From contig NC_088302.1 of the NCBI RefSeq assembly GCF_032854445.1, positions 47,588,521 to 47,652,520 on the forward strand: a DNA stretch of 64,000 bases, given 5' to 3'. Origin of the DNA: Liolophura sinensis (Eukaryota > Mollusca > Polyplacophora > Chitonida > Chitonidae). A program made the position numbers and the translations under genes. The stretch's first letter is position 1. Each line of letters begins with the position of its first letter. The notes beneath the pieces are model-generated. The model did no database searches. It was not told the origin of the DNA and saw nothing but the letters and a program-made list of their open reading frames with translations. Of this stretch, positions 12,810-24,764 are shown piece by piece.

Positions 12810-13056
12810 CCTATACTGGTTAGCGTGATAGCGTGGCACAATCACCCAGGATCCTCTCAGCAATACGATCGCTGTGAGTTCAAATCCTGATGGCTTCCTC
12901 TGGCGGCCGTGCGTGCTAAGGCCTTGGATCAACGTGGGGATGGTCGTGATTTTCCCCTGGCTGTGCCTGGTTTCCTTTCACCATAATTCTTGCCGCCGTC
13001 GTAGGCGTATAAGTGAACTTTTCTTAAGTACAGCGTAAAACACCGATCAAAGAAAT
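12810..13056 (+). repeat. tRNA-headed SINE, 'GCGTAAAACACC' family, full copy
   Basis: A tRNA-like head with B-box-like GAGTTCAAATCC at about 12878 is followed by the body: TGGCTTCCTCTGGCGGCCGT, a TTTCCCC..GGCT..TGCCTGGTTTC block, a CACCATAATT..GCCGCCGTCGTA block and ATAAGTGAA. The 3' end is AGCGTAAAACACCGATCAAAGAAATAA. The same body occurs more than ten times in the window in both orientations. Confidence 0.75.
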
Positions 13057-14876
13057 AATGGTTCATCTAGGTGTCATACGTATGCTTAAAAATGGACATC
13101 CACAGACACGAGAAAGTCGCTCCTTCATGTTTCTCAGATTAAATGTTGTTATTTGACTAAAGGAGATTTTGGTTGGAGGAATCAGAGGAGCAGTACTCCT
13201 CATAATGGTCATATAGCCAGAAAGCATATAGCACAAGGCCACGATCAGTGTATAACACAGGAGCGTGTGCGCATATATTAACAACCAACAACAAAAATAT
13301 CGTTATATATTTATAATTATAACACAATTAAGAAAATTAACAAAATAATAAATATGTGCCTATAATAGCGTACAGCAGTTTCGACAAACTTTTTCATACA
13401 TAGCATAAAGACACTAAAATACATATCTGACATATTACAAAAACCTTTATGTAGTTTTTGGCCTTTTTTAAATATACAATTTGACATACACTTACAATGG
13501 ACTTGTCCAGTTTGATGAAATATCATCTTTTCCGCACAAATGTCTGTGTTTGGCGAAATTATCTACAATCAAAGCTGACTAAAACTGGACAGAAGAACAC
13601 ATTTTCGTCGTACGAGAGCGAAAAAAACCTTTAGAGTACGATTTCTTTTTGAAACAAATCCCAAACACAAGTTTGAAGTTTATTAAATTTTGCAAAAAAC
13701 AGGTGTCAGATTTAGAAATTTTTAAAAACGGAATTTGGAAAACTGCTGGACCCGCTCCAGGAACACAACAGCTTAAGGCCGCATTTACACATGGCCATGT
13801 GTCGTACCGGCTTCCACAATTCAAAATAACTGAATCTTGTGAAATATTATTATACTCTAGTCGAGAGCATGCATGTCGACCGCATCCGAGAATTTCTATA
13901 TATCTTTATATACTTCTTCTTTTCACATTTCTTATGTTTTAATGAACGAAACAATAGCCTATAGTTATTCTGCTCCATGCATTTCTTTTGCATTAAAGAC
14001 AAAAAATACAACTTCGTTGAGAATCATCCATATCCATTTTCCAGTCATTTTCGAATAGCCTTTTCAATTTTCCCCGATCTTTATCAGCTACCTCCATACA
14101 TATCACCTGAGCTTGAGTTTCTTGAAGACATGCAATTTCATTTGATCTTATCCCGACCGCACCCCGGACAGACGTTATAACATTAGAAACGATATTTGAT
14201 TAAATCCTGCCAAGTAGTTCAGGCGATATCTCACAGACAATCATGTAGGTTTCAAATTCGAACCCTTTTGTCGTCAAAGGTGAGAACAGTTCTGCTGTAT
14301 TATGTAACTTGTGGAAAATGTTAGGCAACCTTTGTTGATACATGTACTAATTTACCGATCCCCTGTTTCACTGTGTTTCGAAGGTACAAATGATACCTTT
14401 TTCCATGAGGAACTCCTCAATTTTCTTCTTCGTTCGTCTACTCTAAATTAAATGTACATTTGTGAAGCTGCTTTCAGACGCCCATATTAGTAAATATGAT
14501 CAAAACTAGTTGCTGAACATTTCTGACAGGTCACATGATATAGGTACACTTTCTACCATTAGCAATAAAACCGTTAGAAATTGAAACTCAACCTCTGGCT
14601 AAAACGTGGCCCAGTCGTCAAACCGACAAAAACCAAAATGATAATCATAAGAAAACCTGAAGCCAAATTTGATTAAACAGTCAGGCATCTCCCGGGATAT
14701 CTTGCAGGCAAACATTGGTCGATGAGAATCGCTAAAACGAACAGCCAAACGAACAAAAGCGCAAGCAGACAGTGTCTCCCCACAGCAACACAGGATGTGG
14801 GAGACATAACTCAAGTACAGTCAATGACAACGTCATGAAAACCCCTATTTCTTTGTTTTTCAGCTACCTACAACTA

Positions 14877-15062
14877 TCAGTTACTGATTAACGTTGTAAC
14901 ACAGGCGTTAGTCTGATCATCCCCACCCAGTGGTTCCCGGGGGTCATATAAAGATGGCGGTGTTACAAATATACAGGTAGCTCCCAGGAAACACGCCAGC
15001 GTGAATATGTACAAAAATAGTCTATCCATCACCATGGCAACGTACTTCCAGTCTCGTTTTTC
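14877..15062 (-). CDS. nAChR copy B exon 5 (M4 and C-terminus)
   Basis: After CGTACAG the frame reads [19 protein letters not shown], an M4 segment, then [11 protein letters not shown] and a tail ending ISN with TGA at 14879-14877. It is 186 bp, the same as in copy A. The pseudo-copy at 22997-22824 is close to it except for one deleted base. Confidence 0.9.
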   Translation of the reverse strand, partial: EKRDWKYVAMVMDRLFLYIFTLACFLGATCIFVTPPSLYDPREPLGGDDQTNACVTTLISN

Positions 15063-18000
15063 CTGTACGAAAAAAAAGAACAAAAGATAGGTAACATGAC
15101 ACATATTTTTTGTGTTGCATTCTAAATTTGTATTTATTTATTTACTCATTAAATTGTTGTTTATAAGGGTGTACACTGGGTCAGCTTTGTTGTCGGAGGA
15201 CATTGCAGTTACCGCAGTAAACTAACTCTTGACAAAGGCCAGAATGAAAGCCGCAGCCAAACCTGCTCCTCATCAACCAAACATACACTCTATGCAGCAA
15301 GACATCTCAGACGACAGGGCATGATTTATTAGCCCTTTACAAGGCAACATCTTCTGCCAAAACATATAGCTGGTGGCATTTTGGAACCTGCTGGTACATG
15401 TATACGCCTTGATGATGTTATAAATGAACCACTGTACGTAAGATACTAACAAAGCAGACCTCCTGTAGCATTTACTGAATGCTTGTAGGTCGTGCTTTCT
15501 AATAAAACTATAGTCAAGTGCTCAGTTTAATCATGACAACTGGTCTTCAGTATGACCACTAACTTTTGCCTCAACAAGCAGGTGACAACATGACAAGAGA
15601 AATCTAAATTTCCAGAAAACGACCACCTGCAAGCCAGTATGTTGGTATTGTAGTCATTTGAAAATAGCTTCACGACAAAGTCCCCTTTCGATTTTACGAT
15701 TATCTGGCTCCGTGGTATTTGTGCACCATGGGAATCTTTTAAGTACCGGTATAAGGCTATCGATTGTTACGGATATATAGGTATCGATCGTCTTAGTCAA
15801 ATAAAAAAAAAACCCAAAAAATCCAGATTTCAGGAAACCAACCTTTTCCCTCTTAACCTCTGGATTTCTCTTAGTATTTTAGTTATTTGAATATTCATTC
15901 AAGGCAAAAATTGCCCTTTTGAGTTGTACAATTAGCGGGCGCCGTGACATCTGTTGGAGTCTTTCAAGTACATACAACTACCTATCGTTAAATCGTTATT
16001 AGTAACGATCCATGAAATATTCTTGTATTTTAACTATAACATTATCGATCTTGTAAATCAAACATTCGTTTAACAATAACAATATAGCTAACAGTGATGA
16101 GACCTGTACAACAGCTACAAGTGTTAGCGCATGTAGATGATATCTTCACACAGATAACAAACCATCGCCATGGAGTACCGTTAACGCTGTTTTAAGATCC
16201 CGGATAGTGCTGCAGCTAAAGGTACAATTAAGAGTTTACAAGGGCGTCTATAAATATAGGCGAGACGATTTACTCGAACTAGTTATCTACTTCCCTAGAC
16301 AATTCAAGTGAGGCATACTGCTATTTCATATCATCAGCTCTCGCTGGTCTCCATTTCTTCTCTGTAGCTTTGTCTTAGGCTTTAGTCAGTACAGGCCGCT
16401 TTTATGTCCCTCTTGTGACTTAAGGGGTTGAGTACAAAACTATATATCTCAGTCAGACGGGTTCGGTTATAACTTTTAAGTGATACTTTGAAAGTTGGAG
16501 AAACATGATAGCAAGCCTACACACTTCCACATCAAGACTATTGTGTTTTTGTTGTTCAACAAATGGTTGCAAGAGATCTCATAACTACTAACTGATGCTG
16601 ATAGAAATTTAACAAATCACGGGCACGGAAACACCGCGACCACAATTCACTAACAATGGCCAAAAAACTTCAACATATCAGGCAAGTCATCTTTACTATA
16701 AAACCTGTCATGAAAAGCCTTAGGCGGGTATTTATTTCATTTCTTGGATTTAGGGGGAATCTGTGCTTGAATGACGTGGTTTGTGTGCCAGGTCGGCGCA
16801 TTGACCCAGCAGCCTCTCACCAATGTGGTTGCTCTGCGTTCAAGTTCAGCTAAAGCTGGCTTCCTCTCCGGCCGCACGTGGGAAGATCTACCAGCAGCCT
16901 GTTAGTGGCCGAGAGTTTCCCCCGGGCTCTGTCAGGTTTCTTCTCACCATAATGCTTACCGCCGTCGTATAGGTGAAATACTCTTGAGTTCGGCGTAAAA
17001 AACCATTTAAGTCAATAAATAAATAAATATTGGCTTGATGTTTAACATCACACAAAAGAATAAATCACTTATACGACTAACATTTAGCGAGTTATTAAAG
17101 AACTTTCCCTCGTGTGGTGCACAGATATGCAACCTATAAACTGGTAAAAGTACGGCGTAAAACAACAGTCAAGTAAATATATAAATACATTCGTGATAGA
17201 CAAGTGCTCTTCAACGAACGTTAGACAGCATCTCACGAACAGTGAGATCTGGTGAAAGGGAACTAAGACTTGTACTGAACAAGTACATCGTATGTCCTGG
17301 AAATTGAAGTGCCTTTAATTTATTTATTTATTTATTTATTTGATTGGTGGTTTACGCCGTACTCACCGTATGCCGTGGAATTTTTCACTTATACGACGGT
17401 GGCCAGCATTATGGTCGGAGGAGGAAACCGGGCAGAGCCCGGGGGAAACCAACGACTATCCGCAGGTTGTTGGCAGATGTTCCCATGTACGACCGGAGTG
17501 TAATCCAGCATAAGCTGGATTTGAACTCCTAGCTACCGCACAAGTGAGAGGTTCCTGGGTCACTGAGCTGCGCTGGTGTGCAAGCCGCATCGGCTCCAAA
17601 GCGCCTTTATTCACTCGACCACGGCCCGCTTCTGGAGACGTACAGCCCGGTCAAAGGTGCCATGTCAATTTAGTCAACCCTTGAAATGAACACATGTCTT
17701 AATGCATAAAATAAATATCTTTTCTTTCTTTCAACGCCAGGCAAAGCATTCTTCAATATATGTAACTAACTTGAGTTAGTGGAAAAGTGCAGATCTATAT
17801 AGGCCTATATCAGAAGCCTCCTACCAACCTCTTCATCTTCGTCGTCCTGTTTCATGCGGCTGTATATGAAGACTACACCATCCAGCGCTTCGTTCACTTC
17901 CTCACTGTACGGCTTGGCGAGACGGGTGTAAGTTCCCGCCTCGTCTCCGTCATCCTCCGAGTCCGCTTCGGCTTCCCGATGTCGAACTCGATTCCGATCC

Positions 18001-21000
18001 AAACTTGCGTTACGTATTTCCGGTATCGGAGACTCTTCCCGTTGGATGACGGTCGACTGACGTGGCATATCTGGCCGACGCATCAACAGAACTTTTGGAA
18101 GAATTTCCGTAAACACCCGTTTCACCCAAGGTGACATAACATGTGTGGATGGAGTTCGATGGTGAATGCTTAACACAAATACCGTCAACAAAATCGACAA
18201 CGTCACCACAACGCTTGTGAAGAGAAGGTATTTCCCTATTAACGGCACAACCAACGACGTTGGTGGAATCAGGTCTGATAACAACAGAAAGAACACAGTG
18301 AGCGCCAGTAAGATGGATATAGACAGCGTGATTTTCTCACAACTGTCGGACGGAAGGTAAAACACTAAAACACAAAGGCAGGATATCGCCATACATGGAA
18401 CGATGAGGTTGACGCTGTAGAACAATGTCCGCCGACGCAAAGTGACGTTGAACAGAATATCAGGGAATAAGTACTCGCAACACAGGTATTTTTTGCGTCT
18501 TAGTCTGGCAGTGACGTTGATTACGTCCCACTGGACGTTGGGGTAAAATCCATCCAAACTGATCGATCCATTACTGATGACGAGGCTTTCGTTGTGGTCC
18601 GGCACTTTCATTTGTCTGGTGCACTTGTGATGAAGATTAACGTGGCGTCCGTCGTATGACCACATCCCAAATCTTATAAAGCACTCCTGTATGTCAAAGG
18701 GAAAGAATTCCACATCAATAGGGCAATAACTCTTGATGATGGCTGGCGGTTCCCAGACAATCCTTCCGTCAAAATGTACCGTAGCTTTGGTCAGCAGTGT
18801 TATGGCGAAATCACCATCTGCGCTGTGAAAACATAGATATAGCTTTACACTTACATATTTACAACGACAACATGATGCGGCTGTAATTTATAGATCTTCG
18901 ACGAGACGAAGGTACGATGGTTTACTCCTGGTATTTCCGTTTGCCACCCATAAACCTGACCTTCGTCACAAAATTTGAAAATTTTTGAGCACAGCGATGA
19001 ACCAGTCCAATTTACCAATAATTAAACCACAGGTTGATTCCACAAAGGCGTTTCTGACTTCAGTCGAAACTTTAAAAAAAATCTTTGCGTGCGGTGGTAA
19101 AAGTTTTAACTTCTGAAGCCCAAAAATAAGCTTTAAAATCGTATTTCAAATTTTGATTTAAGTCACAAATGGCTTTGTGGAATCAGAGCCTGGAGAAAAA
19201 CCACCGCCCCTCGGCAAGTACCTGACGAACTTTTTGACTTGCCAGAAAACTGAACTTCAGTGTCCGATATGTAATGCAATGTGGTGGGCAGCTACAGGGG
19301 ATTTAAATCATTTTACGATTCCACGTACTGTAAGACACAGTCTTATCCAAAACATGGTAATAATTCATTTAATTGAATAATTTCATTTATTTATTTGATT
19401 GGTGTTTTTCGCCGAATTCAAGAATATTTCACTTATACACGACGGCGGCCAGCATTATGGTGGGAGGAAACCGAAAAGAGTCTGGAGGAAAGCCGTGACC
19501 ATCCGCGGGTTAATGCAGACCTTGCCACGTTCCCAACATCCTTGAACTTACTTATTGTACAGAACAATATCCGGTCTCCAGAGATCCTCTGAAGGAATTT
19601 TTAGTAATTTCACACCATCATATTCCACCGGGTCCCACGTCAACCGTCTGTCTACCCATACCTATAAGCAGTCAAAGGTGAATATTACTTATTCCACCAA
19701 CCACTGCTTATAATAACATACAAATCGAGGGCTCCTTTAAAAAAAATCCAAAAAGTCATCCAAAATACCAGATGGGTCGTAACACCCTTGTATTGCACAC
19801 CAATAAATCTGTTCTCCAAAACATGTGTTAGTGTGCCACTAGAGCAGAGAATGGCCTGGAAAGAGTATCGTTAAATTCTCTGGGAAACACACAGAGGCCT
19901 TCGGTAAAGAATATAATGGTTTTACAAAAAACACTATAAGAAAGCAGGAAGGCCTGAGTCCATTTTATTATTTACCAAGGTAACTGCACTTACATGTCTA
20001 AGCCAGATGCTTGTAGTCATGATTTGATTTTTTTCATCCTGGAAAAACAAATGCAAAGATAATACTTTCACTGTACTATGTAGTACGATGACTACAACCT
20101 GTAGTGAAAGAACCTGACAATCGTTTTACAGATGATTTGAATGAAAGAGGCAAAGAGGCGAATACTAGTAATCACTTACGGCATTCGGATATGGGAGACT
20201 TCATGCGATATAACATGTGCATGCTTACCGAAAACAAGCATCGAATGTGTCCAGAGAGCGGATTCTGGTCGAATGTACTTGGGTTTGAATAACCGGCTCC
20301 CATGAGACTTGGGTTTAAGCCTGTGCGAAATTTTTCCTGCCTTCATAGTTTTAGGGCCCCAATGGCAATAAGTGATCTGCGGTGATTCTGGCACCATCTC
20401 GTGTAGTCTTACATGAACTTCGCTCTTCCCTCCCCTCCCCTCAATATGACATAGCGGCGTAAAACACCAATCAAATAAATAAACAAGTATGACATATATG
20501 TCACACGTGGAAAATTTCACCTAACTAGCTTACCAAAGTGCGGTGGTAAGGTAAAATATCTGAGTAGTGCGTTAAACAACAATGAAAAAAAAATGCTATC
20601 GTAGACAAATATTCCTAAGTTCAAAACCTGGAGTCCTCTGGGTTTTCCCACTTCAGATCACCAGCCAATGACCACAGAATTCACGAGTTCTATTCTAGGT
20701 CACGCTGACTCAGTTGTGACTTTACGTCAGGAGGCTTGTCAGGTACCTGACAAGATGTGGTTGTCTCCTGCAGCTTGAGTCGTTTTATTTTTAAACATTC
20801 ACCTTGTTCCTCGAGGAACTAGCGCTGTTACATCATTTCATATCCTATCTCATTTCATTTAATACCTCCAACAAAATTGCAGTAACAAAAGTATCAAGGA
20901 TAAATGAGAGAGTACACTTAGAAAACATACCCTGGTTTAACTCAACGTTATCTGAGTGGTGCTAAAATATATTCTGTTATTATAACGTTTATATTAGTCC

Positions 21001-21733
21001 TGGGGATAGCAGAGGTTTATCGGACATGTCACGTACGGCGAATATTTTTACTAAAATATACCTTGAGGTAAGCTGATTATGAAATGTTAATTCTTAAGTT
21101 CCAAATCCATGCTTAAAACAATTTAAGAAGAAATCAAAAATCAATATTTGGGCTAAAATACCTTAAAACAAGGGTTTCACCAATTTGACGTTTTCACCTA
21201 TGTTTCTGTATGTTCAATGTGTCAAACCTTTCGTACGCGACCTGACCGATAAATCTCTGCTATCTCCCGTACTATATACCGTCATATTCTTTCAGTTTAA
21301 TACAATGTTGGATTAACAGAGTATGTCGATCATATTTAACAGAATGCAAAACAGGAAATGTTCTAGCATCGCTCAGACAACCGACTTTCCCATAACAGAT
21401 TATTCAGTAGTAGGAAATAGTTTTTCCTTAGGCGAATCTCTGTTTGTGCAAAGAAGTGCACAAACAGAAAGTTTAAACTCAAGCATTTTAAAGTAAAATA
21501 CTCACAATTTTCAACAGTTGAGCAAGCCGCATGCTCAGCTCTACCACCAGGGGCTCCATTTCGTTCTTACCAGCAGGTCGGATCAGCTTCTCGTAGCTCC
21601 TCTTCTCAAACAAATCGTAATGTAGTCGTTTTGCTGGCATTTGCTCGTGACTATGGAGAGATGAGGCCGTGCTTACCATCAACGTCAAACTGGTAAACGC
21701 CAGTGCCATGTTACACTTTCCCTGGACTGTCAT
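14877..21733 (-). CDS. Nicotinic acetylcholine receptor alpha-type subunit, copy B (5 exons)
   Basis: Exons are 21733-21506, 20038-19994, 19661-19552, 18822-17829 and 15062-14877, giving 520 aa with all phases compatible. The architecture is the same as copy A: signal peptide, [15 protein letters not shown] in the 45-bp exon, loop D Trp (VWVDRRLTW), loop A (LYNNADGD), Cys-loop, loop B Trp182 (MWSYDG), vicinal Cys242/243, M1-M3 and M4. The second loop C aromatic is Phe247 where copy A has Tyr245, so agonist sensitivity may differ. The exon 4 donor is GTTGGT, weaker than GTAAGC in copy A. M1-M3 are nearly identical to copy A at DNA level, while the N-terminal domain and cytoplasmic loop have diverged. 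It probably co-assembles with other subunits, which is an inference. Confidence 0.92.
16768..17030 (+). repeat. tRNA-headed SINE, 'GCGTAAAACACC' family
   Basis: The head has a B-box-like GCGTTCAAGTTC, then GGCTTCCTCTCCGGCCGCAC, TTTCCCCCGGGCTCTG and CCGCCGTCGTATAGGTGAAA. It ends in an AATAAATAAATAAAT tail. It lies in intron 4 of nAChR copy B. Confidence 0.75.
17318..17600 (-). repeat. tRNA-headed SINE, 'GCGTAAAACACC' family, inverted full copy
   Basis: Read on the plus strand it begins with the TTTATTTATT tail, then TTTACGCCGTACTCACCGTA, TTATACGACGGTGGCCAGCA and GGGCAGAGCCCGGGGGAAAC. It ends in the tRNA-like head around 17520-17600. It lies about 230 bp from exon 4 of nAChR copy B, in intron 4. 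Confidence 0.75.
17829..18822 (-). CDS. nAChR copy B exon 4 (ligand domain, M1-M3, cytoplasmic loop)
   Basis: The exon begins after TTCACAG at the split Asn codon and carries 331 codons. Positions 18449-18170 (M1 to M3) match 3500-3221 of copy A with only two differences in 280 bp, both silent third-position changes. The M2 entry again reads PSDSCEK. The cytoplasmic loop is acidic ([12 protein letters not shown]). The codon at 18467-18465 (TTC) gives Phe in loop C in place of the usual Tyr. Confidence 0.92.
19380..19538 (-). repeat. SINE of the 'GCGTAAAACACC' family next to the exon 3 donor of nAChR copy B
   Basis: The TTTATTTATTTGATTGGTG end, ACGACGGCGGCCAGCATTAT and GTGGGAGGAAACC blocks identify it. 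The tRNA-head side is truncated. Its end lies roughly 10 bp from the donor of exon 3 (GTAAG at 19551-19547), so intron 3 begins almost directly with SINE sequence. Confidence 0.7.
19552..20038 (-). CDS. nAChR copy B exons 2 and 3 (45 bp and 110 bp)
   Basis: Exon 2 (20038-19994) reads [15 protein letters not shown] between TTTCCAG and GTAAGT. Exon 3 (19661-19552) reads [20 protein letters not shown] and on to VLYNN, between TTATAG and GTAAGT. They hold loop D and loop A. Lengths and phases are the same as in copy A. Confidence 0.92.
20300..20495 (+). repeat. Diverged or composite SINE fragment
   Basis: The right end carries AGCGGCGTAAAACACCAATC and AAATAAATAAA, as in the main SINE family. The left part (CTCGTGTAGTCTTACATGAA) matches the other SINE type seen at 27.2-27.5 kb. 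It therefore looks like a composite or a related family. It lies in intron 1 of nAChR copy B. Confidence 0.5.
21506..21733 (-). CDS. nAChR copy B exon 1 (signal peptide and N-terminal helix)
   Basis: ATG 21733 opens 76 codons, ending at donor GTGAGTATTT (21505 downwards). A hydrophobic stretch ([16 protein letters not shown]) is followed by [20 protein letters not shown], nearly the same as in copy A. The first codons (MTVQGKCN) differ from copy A. The exon and about 700 bp of its 5' flank have a degraded counterpart at 28.1-28.97 kb. Confidence 0.85.
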
Positions 21734-22823
21734 TATGATGCTTAAGTAGATCTCGTCAGGGTGCCGGCATTCGTGAAAATGGACTGGAACAATGACTGAA
21801 CCGACAATGAAACAATGTGCACATAAATACGTTTGTTTCCGATTTCTGATGGAATTACATACCGCTTTTTTCTTAACCGTACCTTGACGGAAGTTAAACG
21901 AGGTCCACTCCCTCGTGATGCCAGACTTTATGTACCGCAGTGGCTACAAAAAACGTTCTGCTTAGGTATATATCTAGTACCCAGTAGCCACCCTCGCGCG
22001 CAGAGCTCACACTTCCCAAGGTCACCAACCCAGACTGGCGATGAGCCCCACTCCAATAGAATAAGGGAGTTCAGAATGGACTTTCCCTTTCAGCTTAATC
22101 ACAGGTGAGCAAAATCAGTACGCCTGCAATAACAGACTTACAGGTAAGGTAACGGTATTCAGCACTGCCGTCCGTAAAGTGTTTTACCTTCTCTTCCGTC
22201 CCTGATTAGCCATTGATGCTGACGTAAGAGGAGAGAAAAAAGTAGCGTTAACTGAAAGCACGTGAAGGTCCCCTGGGAACAACAAACATGGATGTGTACT
22301 ATTAACGAGTTTGGAAGGAAGACAAGAATAACCAAAATGCAAATTCTGCCAATAAAACTGGTAATAAGGCAGGAAGATGTTAGTATGGGCCTGTATGTGT
22401 GTCTGATACACCATTAAAGTCATTAAAGAAAGTTTGATTAAATCCCGTCAATTCTATTTCAGACGATAGGTGAAGATAAAAAAAATCAGAAGGAACCTTG
22501 CAAATTTTATTCAGCCCTGGCAAGATGTTCTGGTGATATCTTGCAAACATGCATAGGCTCTGAGATTTGTTAAAATGGATAGGACCCAAAATCTAACTAG
22601 CTATTAGTGTCCTAAAAAGCAAGCTTGAAACCAAATTCCGTCTACTAGTTTTGAAGATATCTTTCAGGCATGCTGGTGTGATGCAAAGTTCAAACCCACT
22701 ATGTCCCCATACCAACTTAAGTTGGGGAGATGTAAAAGTCAGATGAATATATTTAATAACAATGTAATGAACACTTCAAATTCCTTCTTTGTTTTCCAGC
22801 TACACACAGGTATGAGTTCCTGA
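21734..22823. other. 5' flank of nAChR copy B and 3' flank of copy C
   Basis: The part from 21734 to about 22450 is paralogous to 28332-28970: shared CAATGGACTGGAAC-like, AGAATAAG and AAACATGGA blocks and a gene-proximal GGTGTATACC-like stretch. A minus-strand ATATATACC near 21974 could be a TATA box about 230 bp upstream of ATG 21733. From 22440 to 22730 there are several copies of a block resembling ATTAAATCC..AGATATCTT..CATGC, also present at 14.19-14.73 kb. Confidence 0.5.
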
Positions 22824-22997
22824 TTAAAGTTGCAATGGGAGCGTTAGTTTGATCAATCCCACCGAGAGGTTCCAGGGGTCGTACAAACATGGAGGTGTTA
22901 CAAATATGCACGTGGCTCCCAGGAAACACACGAACGTGAACACATACAAAAATAGTCTATCCATCACCATGGCAACGTACTTCCAGTCTCGTTTTTC
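22824..22997 (-). pseudogene. nAChR copy C exon 5 (M4), frameshifted
   Basis: After TGTACAG the frame reads [19 protein letters not shown] and on through M4 to CLYDP. One base is then missing relative to copy B (CCCCTGG for CCCCCGGG), so the tail becomes WNLSVGLIK and stops at 22824. The M4 part is well preserved, so the loss is recent or the exon could still be spliced as an alternative terminal exon. I think the latter is unlikely because its own gene is broken. Confidence 0.85.
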
Positions 22998-24123
22998 CTG
23001 TACGGAAAAAATAAAATACAAACGAAAAGATTGGTAATGGAGTACATATATATGCTGTTATACTGTACATTTTTATCTACTTTTTTATTTACTAATTAAA
23101 TTAAGACCATATACACCGTCAAGTCTACAGGCAGAGGAAACTCGCTGGAGAACGTGGAGTAAACTGCTGCCCGACGCCAGGTACCTGACAAACTTCTGAC
23201 TTGAAGACGCATCCAAATCTGCGAGAGATGCATTCGAGCTTACAAGCCCCTCACACTCCTCCCCGCACCCCACACACTATAGTAAGACATCTCATACGAC
23301 AGGGCATGATTTATCGGCCCTTCACAAGGCTGCATCTGGTGGCATTTTGGAACCTGCTGGTACGTGTATACGTCTTGATGGTGTTATACAGGGACCACTC
23401 TGCGGAAGATATTAATAAAGCAGACCATCTCCAGCAGCATTTGTTTGTGGGTCATACTTCATAATTCATTTCTGAGGAATATTTTATATTTTTAATAACC
23501 CCTGTATTTCATGAACATTTTCGGTCAACGTTTGGAAGTGTTCAGAGATAACGTCGTGGATGAACATACTGGCAAAGCGGAAGAAACTAAACACGCCGGA
23601 TTCGAGCTCTTCCCCCAACAAAGTTGTTTGTTACCGCTGACATCACCACAGCACAGTATATGCCTGGACTGACTGTTGGGGCCTTTGTTAAGAAAACTGT
23701 AGTTTTAAGCCAATTTTACGCTCCACGAAGAAAGATTTATTGTACTTTTATATGTTATGCCACATCATATATCCCATGTTAACTTGCAACTGACATGAAA
23801 ACATCACAAGAAAAACTCAGATTTCCCAAAATCAACCTTTTCCTTCTTAACGTTTTGATTTTCCTTAGTTTTATAGTCATCTAAACATGCATTCACGGAA
23901 AAGACACTTGTGAATTTCACATTTAGCTGCCTGCATGACATTTGCTGGAGTCTTTCATGTATTTGCGACAATCGGTGGTTTAAATCGTTTCTAAAAAACA
24001 GTAATTTAACGATAATCAGAATTTTACGACAGCAGTTGTTAACGCTGTTAGCATATGGTGCATACAGTTAGAGAGTTTGCAAGAGCCCCACAGATATATA
24101 GATATATAGCTGACACGAATCAC

Positions 24124-24485
24124 TCAAGCTGGTTTTTCTGCTTTTACTGCAGCCTGAGTATTAGTCGCTTCCCTCAACGTAATTCTTAACGCGAAATCAC
24201 GTCCTGAAAGGCTGAACCACATTAGATCCCCAAGGAGCCCGCGCGAGAATTCTACAACAAGAGGGAGGGGCGAATGGAAATGTTTACTCACGTGATCGCT
24301 GTACACGATGCCGGAAGGTAGTCATGCTTGGGCACCCGATAAAAGATTGCCTCATGGTAAATGCCAAGGTCGTGAAGTATATGTTTGCTTTGTGACAGTG
24401 GTATTTCTGTCACGAGGAGAAGCTGGGGAAGAACGTTTATCAACTGCAGCAGTGACTCGGTGATAACCGTATTGCTCAACGCCAT
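24124..24485 (-). other. Unassigned small ORFs inside the deleted part of copy C
   Basis: A 65-codon frame starts at ATG 24485, is rich in Leu, Ser and Thr, and ends just after a GTGAGTAAA donor-like sequence. A second short frame overlaps its end. I do not recognise either protein. The region has no counterpart in copy B. It may be a single exon of something unrelated or chance coding. Confidence 0.15.
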
Positions 24486-24764
24486 ATAGATCCACGAGTG
24501 AAGCTGACACCAGCTTTAACACTATACTGTAACTGCTTGGCGCGTCAGTGAATACTTAATAAGCCAGTTCAATGTCCTCAGGTGGCGCACAGACTTCTGG
24601 GAACGCCCAATGACAATTCCACACACAAGCAACCTACGTCGAGCACACATAGGAGACGTTCTGCAGTCGTTAAGTCAGACCATTTTAGCTGGGCAGATGG
24701 ATTAACATAGCAAATATAAAGGGGCCTGCTGCTTATACTACCATTCACGCGTTGTGGCAAGGTT

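Larger units (their letters stand above)
10127..14876. other. Intergenic region between nAChR copies A and B
   Basis: This holds the 5' flank of copy A and the 3' flank of copy B. Seen here are a SINE at 12.81-13.06 kb, a degenerate short tandem repeat at about 12.48-12.68 kb, and a block at about 11.22-11.50 kb that recurs at 14.23-14.50 kb (both with AACAGT..TGCTGTAT and TTTACCGATC segments). The last pair probably reflects the duplication that made the gene cluster. No promoter motif stands out clearly upstream of ATG 10126. ORFs of up to 110 codons here lack motifs. Confidence 0.55.
15063..17828. other. nAChR copy B intron 4
   Basis: This contains the two SINEs at 16.77 and 17.32 kb. A block at about 15180-15430 matches 23100-23420 in the decayed copy C (shared GGTGGCATTTTGGAACCTGC). 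A plus-strand TATA-like CTATAAATATAGG lies near 16248, with a diverged counterpart near 24090. No coding exon was recognised. Confidence 0.55.
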
